A stretch of 64,000 bases of DNA. Source: Ectocarpus siliculosus. Lineage: Eukaryota > Sar > Phaeophyceae > Ectocarpales > Ectocarpaceae. Below the pieces are notes generated by a model. That model ran no database searches and was not told the origin of the DNA. It was given only the letters and a program-made list of their open reading frames with translations. Below are positions 36,339 through 50,300 of the stretch, piece after piece (the first letter of the stretch is position 1; each line of letters starts with the position of its first letter). A program made the position numbers and the translations under genes. The stretch spans positions 5,538,543 through 5,602,542 of the forward strand of contig FN649741.1 in assembly GCA_000310025.1 (NCBI GenBank), read 5' to 3'.

Positions 36339-37368
36339 GTCCCCGCCTGCACCAAAACCGATGGATGCAGGAAACGACGGCAACAGCAACGGATCAGTTG
36401 TGCGAGAAGCTCGTAGGCGAGAGCGAACATCTTCTGAAGAAGGCTTGGGGGACCAGACAAAAGTCGGTGTATTTAATTTCTTAAGCTTCCCTCTTGTACC
36501 GCGCAGGACGACATCAGCCGAAATTAAAAATTTGCAGGAACAAAATTGAAGACTAGGCTAATATTTAGTCTAACGGTCAAACGGCGGTGCACCCGATCGA
36601 TTACTTTTTCATGCGGTAGCAAGTGAATGACATTGCTGTAAAATAGTCTTGAATGATACTGCTGTCTAATTTACTATTTTTTCTGTTGAGCACCACGATG
36701 TTGTGGTACGTTGTGGCGTCCGCTAAGTAATCTAGGCAAGACATACAGTACAAAGCGCCACTACGACGCCTACATCTCTCATGGCATTTCCTCAAGACCT
36801 GCGGAGAGCCAAGTTACATCATGCACTTGCTGTGCACTGTGCACAGAGCACAGAGTCAGGTTGAGGGTTTTCTGCCCCCGCCGCAACTCACCTATGGAAT
36901 CGGTCCTCTGTCGCTTGGCACAGGACATCCGCTGATAATATGCTGGCCTTTTCTTACTGTCCCTCCTCCTTCTACCCTCCTCGTACTAGTGGTGCACAGC
37001 GAGAACAAGAACAGCGCCAGTGGTGCACCACTGGCCGGGCGGTGGTGTGGGTGTTACATTTTACATGCAACGAGGGGGTCCGCAGTTGGAAAGAAGCTGA
37101 CTATACCGCATAGTTTTCTACATTTTGCGGTGCTCATTGGCCCCCTATTGTACCTTTTTCGCAGTTTGTTTGTCTTGCTGCGTGGGTTAGTTTCTGTTGC
37201 CTTGGCTTTGGTGCTAGGGCGTCCTTCACACAACCGAGGAGGTTGTCGGTTGTCGTCTCAGTAGTATCCCAGAGCTCTCACTCTTCCGTGAGACGCTCCC
37301 TTTCGCATAGATTCAAAGCGACAACTTACTCCCCCCCTGTGGATCCGCGCCCCCCCTTCCTGTAAAAC
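36339..37368. promoter_or_regulatory. Divergent intergenic region between CCA enzyme and SET fusion gene
   Basis: The CCA-adding enzyme (minus) and the SET fusion gene (plus) start about 1.03 kb apart and point away from each other, so both promoters should lie here. Visible structure: a perfect 20-base palindrome at 37016-37035 and an interrupted palindrome CTGTGCActgTGCACAG near 36830-36846. Both contain TGCAC elements. No TATA box was recognised and no coding exon was seen. Confidence 0.45.
37016..37035. promoter_or_regulatory. Perfect 20-bp palindrome in divergent promoter region
   Basis: GCCAGTGGTGCACCACTGGC reads the same on both strands. It lies about 330 bases upstream of the SET fusion start codon. 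A dimeric factor site is possible; no factor can be named. Confidence 0.4.
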
Positions 37369-40300
37369 ATGGAGTATGGGGATGCGCTGGCAAACGACGA
37401 CGACGACGACGACGTGTTGATGGATAGCGAGGACGACCAAGAGTCGGACGGGAGGTGAGGATCGAAGGGCCTGGTTGGATGCTAGCAAATCCTGCGTACG
37501 TTCGTGGGTAAATCCTGTGGGCCGATCTTGCTGTCGGAGGCCCGCCACACTAACCCTACCAGTGTACATTTTGGGCACAGCGCTAATTTGCGGCGCGCAA
37601 CAGCAGGCGGATCACACACACACATCGGTGTTCCCGCCCACGCCGACACGCCAACACAGTTGTCGTGGTGGATGACGGATTGTATCCGACAAGAAGGTAC
37701 AAGGGTAGCGTGGCCCGTCCAATGAGATATCTCCGGTGAACAATACCCCACATGCCATCGAGAACGAGTCTGGCCATTTTTCACACACCAGGCCGAAAAA
37801 TGCGTCTCGCACTTTTTTGAAATTCACGACAACAGCAGCAACGCGCTCAAGAGGCTCAAGAAGTCGACAACTGCCGGCGACAACTCTGACAACGGCATGG
37901 ACATTGACCGCAGCAGGCACAAGAGCAGCAGGAGAGAACTAGAAGAAGACGTGGGCAGCAACAGATCGTCAGGGCGAAGGAGCGGCGAGGTCGGCCACCA
38001 TAAGAACGCCGAGCACGGTGGTGGTGACGCCAACACCAACAGCGGCGGCGGCTACTCCCGCCGTCACGCCGCATCCCCGTCCTCCAGTGCCTCCGCCAAC
38101 TACAACAACAACGGCAGGAGAAAGGGAAGGGACTCGAGGGGATCCTCCTCGTCCCGGTCCCGATCCCCATCGCGGTCCCGGTCTCGTTCGAACTCGCCTT
38201 CAGATCGCCCGCCGCCTCCACCGCCGCGGCCGCCGCCGCCGCCGCCACCTCCGTCCTCGTCCTCCCTCTTCGATCGCCTTAAGGCCGACTGGGGTAGGGA
38301 AAGTTGGCAGGACTTCGAGCTCTTGCAGAACAATGTGCCCGGGCCGGGAACCAAGGGGCATGGAGGTCCAGGAGCCGTGGGCGGTAAATGTGAGCGTCAT
38401 ACTGCGCGTGGAGCTTGATCTCTGATTGCACAGCAACCAGTCGGTGCCAGGCGGAGTGACCCAGAGCGCCACAATGCACCAGCAGGGGGTGCTGCCGTGG
38501 TGTTGAGCGGTTGATATTTTCGCTGCTGCACGTATGGTGGGGCGAGCCAGTCGTGTGGAGTCGTCTTGTTGGCGATGTGTACTCACTTAGTCACTGCTGC
38601 CTGTAGGAAGGCTACGGTTGAATCAGCAGGCTTGTTGGGGCATAGAGGCGTCATCGTCTTTTTAATGATGAGGAGTGACGGGTGCTGCATGTTCACCAAC
38701 AAAATGCGTAGGACCGGTGTGCCGTGGTGCTTTTGGCACTGCAGTTGGCACTACATAGTTGCCCTTCGAAGGGGGAAACTTGATCTGGAGCCCCATTATC
38801 GGTCATATCGCGGTACACACTACTGTACTCCACTTCGGACAGCATACGTCCAGATACATGCAGCGTGCCCCACCACCGTCATCAGTCTGTCGACACATGT
38901 TTGCATATGCGCTGCTGAGGGTGTATCGCTCATTTTCTTGCCCGTGTGCTTCCCGCGTGCAATTGCTCGCCGACTGGCAAACGAACGAAAAGCTGACATG
39001 GGCGGGGAGCTTGAAGAGCACGAGTGCAATTGCACGCCGGTCGGCGGAGACCCGAACGCCCCAACATGCTACGACGACCAGTGCCACAACTACGTTACCA
39101 TGCAGGAGTGCAGGAAAGACCAGTGTCACCGTGGCTGCCGAAATCAGCGCATCCAGGTGTGTTGAATGTACACACAATAGACAAGGCGGCATTGTGTTAC
39201 GCCCCCCCTACTTGTACTCCCGTTTGATTTCCACAAGCCCCCCCGGTGTGGTAAGCATACTACTTTTTGGAGGAATGTGCATCTGCGAGCACGTTGCGGT
39301 GTATGCCGACAAGGAACCAACTTGTTTTCAGAGTGAGTATCGGGATGTATGATGTTGGGTGATTATCGACGCTAACGAGGTATGTCGTTGTAGCTTTCCC
39401 CGTTGGTTGATCGTTACCCCAAATGGACATGATTATCACGATAGAGCACGACAGCAGCAGCACGGACAGGAGTGCCGTGGCAGGGTGCACTGTCCCAGGG
39501 CAAGCGCTTGGTACACCACAAGGAAGGACATAGTTGCGTTCGTTGACACAGGATGTCTTCGCTTGTTTGCTGGCCACGACTCGCAACTTGCCCCGTGTAA
39601 TCTCTCCTTGCCCCTCGCGGTCTCTGTGGGCGGCCCCGTGTATCATTCGATCTGCTCTCCGTCACAAACCCCAAGAAACGGGAGAACGCACAGGTAGAGG
39701 TGTTCAAGGCCGATGGCAAGGGGATGGGCCTCAAGGTGGTCGAGCCGGTGTCCAAAGGACAGTTCATCGCCGAGTACGTCGGAGAGGTGAGAGGTTGCTA
39801 CTGCCTCGAAACAGAAGCACCAGAACAAACAGTCCGCGTATCCGCGGCTCGTTGTTAGACAAGTGAAGGAATGCACGTGTGCGTGTGTGTGTGTTCTTTT
39901 GCGTGGGGGGGGTGGTAGCGGTACTCTGCGTGACGCGGTGCCAATGACGTGATAGTGTACGAAGAGTTCTGGAATGTACTGCTGCACTGTTCCAACCGCG
40001 CTGGATGGCACGCACGCCGACAAGCAACTGCGGTACGTACGTAAGGGAAGGAGGCCCGTGTCTCTTTCTTTGCTGTTTACAGTCGAAGTCGTATTGTACA
40101 GTAAGGAGCTGATTTGCTGTTGCTGTTGATCCAGCTGTACACCCGTCACTCTGGGCAGTGAGGCGCCTAAGTGGTAGGTAGGTAGGTTGGCAGGCACGGC
40201 TTTGTACTGCTACTGCTGTTTGACACGTGTGAACGGGCGGTTCTTTTGTCAATGTTCCACGTGTTTGCCGCCTGTGCATGTGCAGATCATCACGAGGAAG

Positions 40301-43300
40301 GAGCTCAACAAGCGCATGATTTCCAGCGCAGGCACACGGAAGCTATATATGATGCAGCTCGGTGATGACACGTGAGGATGTTTCCGACTGATGTGGTTCC
40401 GCGATGCCCCCTATTTATGACGCCGTGTCTGTGTCGACCCTTATGATTTTTTGGTTCCATGTGTTGATTGTTGACGCCTCACGTGGCTACGAGCAAAATC
40501 CTCCTGCTAGGTCGAAGAGGTTGGACGAAAACAAGTGAGCTCTTGGCGGGAGAAATCGACTTGTGCGTCGGTTTGGTCGAAAGTCTGAGCCCGCGACGCC
40601 TTGTCTCACAACCGCAGTGTCAACGCCATCTGTGTCATGTTGCATGTGCATGTCGTCCAGGTACCTCGACGCCAAGAGGAAGGGAGGCATCGCTCGGTTC
40701 GTGAATCATTCGTGTGAACCCACCTGCCGTCTGGAACAGTGGACGGCCATGGGCCAGCCGCGCTGCGCGGTGTTCTCGCTGCGAGCCATGAAGGCGGGAG
40801 AGGTGTGTTCATCGTTCAGATTCCGGTCCTCATGGATATGCTTGGATGACGCTGTGTGGTTGGGACCACGTCCTGCTTTTGTAGGAGAACTTATCTCATT
40901 CTGGCAAGACGGTAGGCATATGTACCTGTGTTGGTGGCAGTTTTTTGGTCGTGCTTGAGCGTGGTAGCGTGTGTGAATGTTTTACCTAGACTGTCTGTCT
41001 TTCTGGCATACAGAATCGTCGTAACAACTTGACTGGCCGTCGCGTGGCTTTTTCTTCCCCTTGGTTCATTTTTTGGGCTGATGCGCTGCTGTAGGTAGCG
41101 TCAGATTCGACGTAGGCTTAGACGGTAGGGTTAAGCTATCCTGTTGTTCACGGCTTGAACATGCCCTCGAATAGAACCAACGTTCTTAGGTCAAAATAGT
41201 ACGGTTGTGTTAGAGACATCTGGAGACCCCATCCTCTAAACACATTACCTTAGGCGTGTCAACTATCCTGTGCATCTATATTCTACGAGACATTTTTATA
41301 TCATGTTGAAGGCACTTGCTACGAGACGATGTTGCGGTTTGTGGCGTCAAGTCGGAGATTGTCGCACCTGAGTAGGAACAGACGGAACATATACCAGTAC
41401 CAATGCCCGTTTCGGACGTTTTCTGCACGGCACAGGAGTTGTCGTTCGACTATCAGTGGGAGGCACACCATCTCCGAGAAAACACCAAGTGTCTATGTGG
41501 CTCGCCGCAATGCAGGTGAAGACGAATACATATGTACCATCATTGTCATGTTATCGCGCGTCTAGCTTCTGGGTGTGTTGGGTACCAGAGCCGCGCTAGT
41601 GGGCAGAGAGCGAAGCACACAGACGAGACGGACCGATTGGTTCCTGAATCGTGTTCGATTCTGTTATCTCGATCCCGTTTATTTTCGGCTCGGGACAGAA
41701 CCAGCGTTTTACGGGGGAACTTTCCACACGCATCCCTGCTCTTTGTTACCTGTCCAACAGCAATCGAGGCGCCGTACCGATTGTGCACGGTGCAAATACC
41801 AAATAACCTACTCGGCGTTCTCTGTGCACACAGTTTGCAGGCGTCCGCGTGATAAGTTACCGCCCTAATTTTTACGCATGTTGACCCATGTGCACTTAAC
41901 GAGAGCTTGGCGGTACTGCTTTTTTTTTCCCGTTTCCGCGAAATGCATCGCTCCACACTTCTCTCGAATAGGGGAACGATCGAGGTGATTAACCCTAACG
42001 CAGACCCCAACGTGGAGTCTGGCGGAGGTCCGTTTGCCCGCGGTCGTGCCCCGGCTTCGGCGATGGGCGTCTGGCGCACGCCCAAGAACGACGAGTACGC
42101 TACCCCGGAGGCACTTGTTGGCCGAAAAGTACGGGTGTACTTCGACGGGGACTGCACCTACTTCGAGGCGCAGGTATGCATATGCATGCATATGTGCGGT
42201 GCAACCTTACCTACCCGTTGGTATCTTGGTTGGTGTGTGATGTTGTCAATCGTTTTTTTGTGGGTTCGCGGATGAGCTCCGTCATTCGCGCTTAGCAGCA
42301 GTAGCAGCAGCAGGGATGAAGTTGTTCACCCATACGGACGTTACCGTTTCCAGACGCTACAGTAGTTGACGCGGCAGAGGGACAAACCCGCTCCAATTTT
42401 ACGCCAGCCATCTTCTGTTGTTGAATAGTACGCCGATGTCGGCGTGTTGTGTAGTGTTTGCTCGAGTGGCACTCAAGGCTTCCCTCAACCCTGCCGGCCC
42501 GCGCGCGTGCCGAGCTTCGGCGCGCCTGGTGTGCTCCTCTTGCTGCTCTTGCTGCCGTAAATCGTCGACCTTTCTACTTGGAAGAATTGCACCGTCCGTT
42601 CCCGTCACATCCGAAGCGGAACCCACCAACAATGTGACACCACCATGCCATCAGGTGAAACGGTACAAGCCAGACACGAAGACGCACATGCTCCTCTATG
42701 CGGGGGAAGGAGAGAGGGAGCTTGATGAATTGGAAGAGGACCTCATTGGCGTTCAAGGGAAGATACAGGGTATCGACAAGTGGCAGATTTGGGAGCAAAC
42801 CGATAGGTGAGGGGGGCACAGCGGTGTTTGAATGGGCTCACAGGGGGATTCGGGGCGGCCAAGGATCGTTCGTGTAGCCTCTTGTAACTCTTGCCAAGCA
42901 AATATCCCGACCATTCTGCGAGTCTGGCACTCCGTGCGTGCCCAATATTAATATTCGTATCTCCCATTGACCAATGAAAAACGATGTGTGGAACCCTGCG
43001 GCAGCATCCGTAGCAACCCCGCCAATAGAGAGAGAGTACCATGGGCGTGTTAATGTGGAGAGAGTACGCAGGGTATGTGCACAGTTTCTCCTCAACACCG
43101 GTGGTCTGTATCATCAAGTTGAGACCACACGGGGCCTATCGCACTATCGCACCACTATTACTTGGCACAGGGTGCTCAAAATCAAGAAGAAGGAACAGGC
43201 TGGCGATATTTCCTTGGGGCCTGAGGGCTCCTCGTCTGGCTCCCGAAGGCAAGTCAAGGTGTATCTACCAGGCACTGCTGTACACACCATTTCATGTTTG

Positions 43301-44249
43301 CCAGCTACGTACGCACCCAAGTAACGCTTCACCACGCATCTCTTTGTGACCGCGTGTGGGGCTGTCAACGTCAACGTCAACGTCAAGATCAAGATCAATC
43401 TCAATCTCAATCCAATGAATGAAGGAGGAAGGTTGGGCAGGCCTGCTCGTTCCTATCGATTGTCGTGTCGTTTTGTCGCGTTTTCATGTTCTTGTGCCAT
43501 ACATAACAGGTGCTCTGGGCCTAAGGCCATTTGATGTTCATTTCGATTCCTCCACGCTGCTACAGCTGCCCAGATGTCGAACAAGTCGAGGAAGGCTTCC
43601 AATTCAGTATCCGTACTGCCGGTACAATTATGTATCCGCAAAAAACGGCCGCATTTAGTACCTGAAGCGAAACGGCGCCGCCCTTCCCCAAGAACACGCC
43701 TTCCCTCCACCATTGATCTTTGCAGGACGAATGGGAATGTGAATGGCCAACACCCCTACGGCGGCCCGCAACAAGGTGGCGACGGGAGACACTTCGCCAG
43801 CCGTTTCGGACCACCGCTGCCCCAAATGCAGCAAATGCAGCCTGGCATGGGCATGGGGATGGGCATGGGGCACGGAACGGGGAGTTTCTCGGGGATGATG
43901 GGGATGGGGGGGCCGCCGATGCCTCCGCGTGCCCCCCCTCCGCCTCCTCCGCCGCCACCGCCGCCGCAGCCGGTTGGGCCGCGGGTTGCGGAGGAGTTCA
44001 TGGTGCCTTTGAAGGTGCCCCCGCCGTGCCGTACAAGTGCCTGTGTGTTTGGCGCTGCTACCGTTCTTAAACGGTTGTGTTTTTTTGCCACGCAATTTTC
44101 AGACGCTGCAAGCTTTGCACCTTGTAATTTTGTGAAGCACGAAACCATTTACCAGGTATTGTTGTACAAGCGGGTTTATATTTTTGCCAAGAACCGGTTT
44201 GTCAGGAGGTGCCGGGCACACCGTTTGCACCGCTCATTGTCTCGTGTCG

Positions 44250-44300
<51 letters not shown>

Positions 44301-47300
44301 TATGTTGCACGTCCTTCTTTTATACAGGACACCCCACTGGTGTACGGCGGGTCTGAGTTAGTAGAAAGGATCAAGACACGAACAGCGGTGTACCTCCTGG
44401 AGCTTGTCGACGAGGAAGATGCGCGCGCCAAACAGTGCCCCGCCGGCCAGAGACTTCTTCGGGTTGCTGGGGGGCGGGACCAGGTGAGCCAGCAGACAGG
44501 AACATATAACTTGTTTTTTTTCGATACAGGGACCAGCCGAGCGCCTTGTGCGTCACTTGCCGGTTTTCAAGGCACAATGAGGGGTTTGTTGGTGAGGTTT
44601 GGTATTGCTTATTTATAACCACTGACAGCAGGTTGCGATTTTGGTTTCAAACTCTGCCTGGTGACTGACTGGACAGGCGTGTGCTGGATATATGCCACTT
44701 TCCTTTTTTTTTCCCGCGACAATGCCTCGTCTTCCACCGCAGGTGCTGTTGTGCCGCAACGTCTGAAATATTTCCCAATACATGTTTGGCGAAAATAGGG
44801 ACCACCGCTACGATGAATCTATATGCTTAACATCAGCAGACAACCTGAAAAGTTCTTCTTAATGCTGGGCGCACCCCCCCCCCCCCGGTTCTGGCCATAC
44901 CCCCTGCTTGTGATCCTGTTGTGTGCGAAGGTTAGTGCGGCGGTTGATATACTCCGCGCCGAGGTGGTGTCGATGAGATCCTTCGAGGACTGGCTGGCCG
45001 GTAAGCGACACCGCGAGGCGCAGGAAGAGGCCGAGACCAGGGACCTAGAGGACGCCGCTAAGGCGCAGGTCGACCGTCCAAGACTTCGCTCCTGCATCGG
45101 CAGCGGTGAGAGCGAGGGAGAGAGGGGGACGTTGCTCGCTGGTTTCTGTACGATTACGTGCTAGAACTCCCTGAACGAAACCGATTTTGCGCAGCTCCAT
45201 TGAACTTTGTGATGGCTCCGCGTATTCCAACGCGGCTCTGATGCCTGCCGGGTGATACATGTCTCAGCCGACCACACGCCCCCGGGACTACGAGTGCTGT
45301 ACGCACGTCTCGCATGCTGTTTTTGTGTTGAGTTTGTGTCCTCTCCTCTCCAACTACAATACATGGATCGATATGTCCTTCCGCCCCGTTCCCCAACAGA
45401 CTGGCACTGCTTCTCGAAGGAGGTGGTAGCGCAGATAGCGGCGAACAAGGTCGTTGCAGATCTTCGCCGCAACGCTCTCCACGTCGTTCGGCAGGTGTCA
45501 GAGAGTGGCTCGGGTACAGCAGTCAACTCGGCGCCGCTAATCTGCCATGCGGTGCGTGCCGCCAAGGAAGTAGCTCGAGCTGAGGTGTAGACGTTGTGTA
45601 GGTGCTGGGAGCGAGGGCGGTAAATTTTCTCTGTTTTGTGAAATTCTTGACATGGCTCGGCATTATGGCACGGCACGACCGATTCACGACAAAATCTCCC
45701 TGAGAACCTCTCTGAAAATGCGTTACACACGAACGCCATCGAGAGTCTTGAGCAGCGCTTTCATATCAACTTCTGTACGAATCCGGGAGCCTTCGAAATA
45801 CCCGAAGCCTATGCATGCAACAGCACGCAACAGGGCCGGCTCAACTGGAGACCCCTTTCTGCCTTTGTCTTGTAAAAACACGGTGAAAACAGGGCATACT
45901 TCTTCACCGCTACCTGGCCGTGCTCTGCGTGTCCACGCCCGCGGAAGCCGCAAGCACCGCCACGAAGAGCACGGCACCCTCCTCGGACACCGGCGGCGCC
46001 AATGGCACCTATGGCAGCGGCGGCAGCAGCAAGAGGCGCCAAAGCGGCGGCAGCAGCAAGGGCAGCAAGGACGGCAAAGACATGACCCACGCAGCAAACG
46101 GTAGTGGTGGCACTGCCGCCACCAACGGTTTCAGCACCGCCACCACAGGCACCGCCGCTTCGGCCAGCGGGGGGCGAGCTCGCCTGGAGACAAACTTCTA
46201 CGTTCTCGCGACGGCGTGCCTGCTGCTGGCGAACAAGTCCCTCCGGGCCCGTGTAGGCGTGGCGCGTCCCCGAAGAAGAGAGGAGCTCCTGAGGGCTGCC
46301 TACGGGGTGCAGTTCCGCGGGAGGGCGGTGGAGAAGGGGACGGCGGAGGTGGTGAAGTGGGAAGGCAAGCTGGCCGCGGCGGAGCTAGAAGTGATGGTGG
46401 CGCTGGGGTTCGACTTGCACCTGGCGGATCCGTTCGAGGCGCTCGACCAACAGCGCCGGCAGCAGGTGACCGGGCGGTGCTGACGTAGCAGGTTTTGGTG
46501 GTGGGGGGGGGGTGGGATGCTGTGCAGTTTGTTGCGGGTGTTGCAGGCGAGGTTAGCTGCTCCTTGATGTCGTACAAATTGTTGTCCCCGAAATATTTCT
46601 CTGTCGTTTTAAGCTTGAGGGCGAAACGAGTGACAGCAGTGCCGCGCAGTTGAAACAGACTTGTATTGTTCTGTGCTAGAAATCTCTCTATTCTATCTCC
46701 GCTCACTCCTCCCTAACGTGTCGTCGTTGCTGGGGCCATGGCTTTCGTCTTGACGCAGTTGATCACTGCCGAGTGCCATGAGAAGACAAGATCGCTTGTG
46801 CTGGAATCGGTCACGCAAGGGTGCTCGGCGTGGCTGCGGTTCGAGCCGGATGTGGTGGCGTTGTCGACCTTGCTGCTTGCCATCTGGAGTACTTCCAACC
46901 AGCATGATCTCCTCAACAAGGTACGTCTCACGTCAACCGTTCGTATTCTGTTGCGACACGCACAATGTTTTGACGCGATTGACGTGTTTTGCTTGCGTTG
47001 TCGTATTCGGTTGGCAAAGACCGCACCTTCACCACACGGGTCCAGCGAAAGAACGAAGTGTTCGCGTTTTTTCAACCTTAAGCCATCTCGGTGTGCCCGA
47101 TTCCGACTGAACAACCAGGCTCAGCAGTTCTCGGTGAATGCTGGGGGCACGTGGCCGGCAGTGCTGGCTTGCACTCAGTCCCTGGCGAGGTCCCTACCGT
47201 CCCTGGGAGACAAGGTCGATGCCGGACCGGACGGTGTGGCCGCTACGTTGAGGCAGGTGCCGACCGTCGACCCATCGCAGTACCCCGAGTTCGAGAGTCC

Positions 47301-50300
47301 GCTAATGGCGGCGAAGGAACGGCTGAGCCAGAGGCGGCGCGCGGAGGACGCTGTGGCTGATAAGCAGGTATGCTAGAGGGTCACGGGGAGGGATGCACCC
47401 TCGCTTTTCATTCCGCAAGTCATGTACATGTACATCCGGTAGCTGGTGCGATTGTTGTCCGTTTTTTTTCCATGATGAGTGATGGGGGGCCCTCTTCCAT
47501 GGCGGGTGCCTCGAGAGCGATCACTGACAGTTGTCCGTCCTGTCGGGATGGCGGTCTCCTGCTGCTACGGAAGATGGATGGGACAAGCAAGCCTAGGTCA
47601 AGCGAGCCAAGCACCTACCCCTCTGAGGCCTTGTTTGCGCACATCCTATGCATGCATGCATTCATGTTGTGAGTGCCTCCTCCTTCCCACGTACCCATCG
47701 CTCGCCCGCTGCTTGCTTGGCGACGCGTCTGCTGTGTGTCGTCGTGGTGCTTCAGGTGTGGACCACCGACCTGCTGATGATGAGAAAGGCCCAGGATAGG
47801 GCAGGGCTGCACGGCGGGCTTGGAGGTTTGCAGGGCATGAAGGGGCTGGCGGGGTTCGGAGCCACGCTGGCGTCCAACAAGTTCGTTCGCGCGGCCATAC
47901 GGGAAGATGTGCGTTGGTCCATCCCTCAACCCATCCCTCTTGTCCCTCTTCTTTTTATTGGTTCTGGGTTGTCGGGCAGCACCATCCATCCGCCACGTAT
48001 CTGTGTAGCTAGAGTGTGCGTGACCGAGGGCAGCCAAGTTGGAAACAATCACGTACTCGACCGCAGTGGGGTTTCATGCACGAGCTCTTTTCTGTGGTTC
48101 TGCTGCTCTGATGCCTACTTGCAGACAGTCAATTCACTCCTTGCCTGTAGAATGTGCACCTTATCTCACAGCAGTTGCCTTGGCATGTTGGAAGCAAGAC
48201 ACCCAACGGAAGAACAGCACTTGGCAAACCATCCAGTGCTTCTATTCTCAGCAGCAGGTTCGATACTCTTTGTTGTTCGTTTTCGACCACGGCCCGCACC
48301 ACCCATTTTTTGCGACGCCAGACCCTCAAGGCCGCCGGGTTGAGTTGTCTCCTGCCTGCTCTAGACGCCTGGAAAGGGTCTACCGTGAAAGGACCGCTGC
48401 CGGGAGTAGACGAGGGACGGACCATGGAGATATATTTGCAGAGGTGGCCGGCGGATAAGAAGGTGCGATTTTGCTCTGTCGTGCTCTCGATTGGCTGCAT
48501 TTGATCATTCAGCACTTTTTTTTTTATTGGTACGTAGGTAGTGTGCACGAGTTGTGGACGAGTTGTGGACACTCTTGGCGTACTGTATGTATGTACATGC
48601 ATTGCTGTTTCGTGGAGGCTGGGACTTCGTTGTGCTCATGGTTGGAGAAATGTGGTCCATGTGTTCGCATCCAACTTCTCCGTTTCGTGTATGTGCACGC
48701 GGTGTATTATTTGGTATTGAGTACGCACGGGACTTTCACTATAGAGCACCCGAACGCTGTAGTACTGTACCCGTTGCTTTCACCTTGGGCAGTATCATGT
48801 TGTTGTCGGCGTCTTTGGGCGCATGCACCGCATGGTCCCCGCCTGTGACCTCTTGTATGTGCGCGTTTGTCGTCTTGCCCTGCCTTTCCTGGGTCCTCCC
48901 TTCCTTCCTTCCACGTAGGAGATGGACATGGCCAGCGGCTTCAGCTCGTCGGGAGTGGCTGAACTGGCGCTGTTTCAAGAGATGCACTCCTACAGCACCA
49001 ACACTAGCGGACACAGCACCCTTCTCGTGCCCTTCGCGGTGGTGAAGGGAACAGGTACAGCAGTACTGCGTGCCCGCTTTTCTGCACGTCCCTCCTAGAC
49101 ATGATGACGATGGGTAGCACGAAGCGGTATGATATGGCATGTCTCGCCAAAGACACGAAGGTCCAAGTTGTTGCTGCAAGGGTGCCGAGCATGAACCGTT
49201 GTGGCGTGCCAGGGTGCCGGCATGTGTCCTAGCTTATAGTTCGACCGTGTGCCTCTTCGCCCGTGCAGTTTTTGTTTTTGTTTTTAGGCGCATCCTGTGT
49301 GATAACGCCTGTTTCTCCGTCGACGTCTTTGGCATTGCATTCTCTTTTGTCAGGGCTCAAGCCACCGGCGAAGATCGGAGCACCAGGGTCTTCCAAGTCC
49401 TCGTCTGACCGGAACGCCGCCGGAAAGCTCGCCAAAGGTGCTGGAGCTGCTGCCGAAGGCGTACCCCTCGCGGCGGACGAGATAACGACGGCCGTGATAG
49501 GCATGGACCCTCTGGGCATCGCCGGCGTGCCGATGTCGCTGGGTTTGCAGCAAGGGGCCGACGCGGATCCGGCTGCCAGCGGAGGTGGTGAGGGGGACGG
49601 GGAGAAGGCGAGCCCTTCGAAGGTGTGTGAACGCTTGGTTGGTTGATTCAAGACCAGGTTGGAGTTTGGTCTTTCTTCCGGTGCGATGTTGTGTTCGGCG
49701 AGTGGCTTCAAAAGGCGGCTGTTTTGGCGGTAAGGCAGGGATGTGCTCGCTTTTTCGTTGAGTCAGTCGACACTTCGCGTCGTGTACCACCTGCGGCTGG
49801 CTTTTTGTCGTCGCATTGGGGGCATGAGAGCGTGGACAAGCCTGTGCGCGTCTTATTACAGTGCTGCACCCAGCCGCCAGTTACAAAAACCATCCTCCGC
49901 CTCGCACCGACGGCTCTTTGTCCCAGTTCCCTCGGTTCACCAGTATGCTCACTAGTGGCGGCCGATGCCCCCCTACTCGCGTGTCTGTCTCTCGCTGTCT
50001 TGTGATTGGTTTTCCATCCGACCGTTTCCAAGATACCGGATGAGCTCCTCAAGCCGAGCTACTTGCTTCTCGAGCCTGTTCGCTACACGCTCGCGGAGAT
50101 CTTGAGGCTCTGTCGCCGCCCGATGGTTCTCCCTGGACCCCTAGTGCGATCCATGCTGCAAGACCTTTTGGGTGCGGTTGCTCTCTGCCATGATCGCAAC
50201 GTCGTCATCAAATCCTTGGACGCAGAAAAGGTGAGGATGGTACAACTTAATAGTCGTCGTTATGACGTAGTACCTCGGTGCACGTCACGATGCACATCAC

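Noticed and set aside
43574-44356. 260-codon open frame on the plus strand over the Pro/Met-rich exon
   Set aside because: It reads through two introns, including the CT microsatellite. Only 43726-44014 and the part from 44328 in another frame are coding.
46131-46706. 191-codon Pro/Arg-rich open frame on the minus strand
   Set aside because: It is the shadow of the GC-rich cyclin exon on the other strand.
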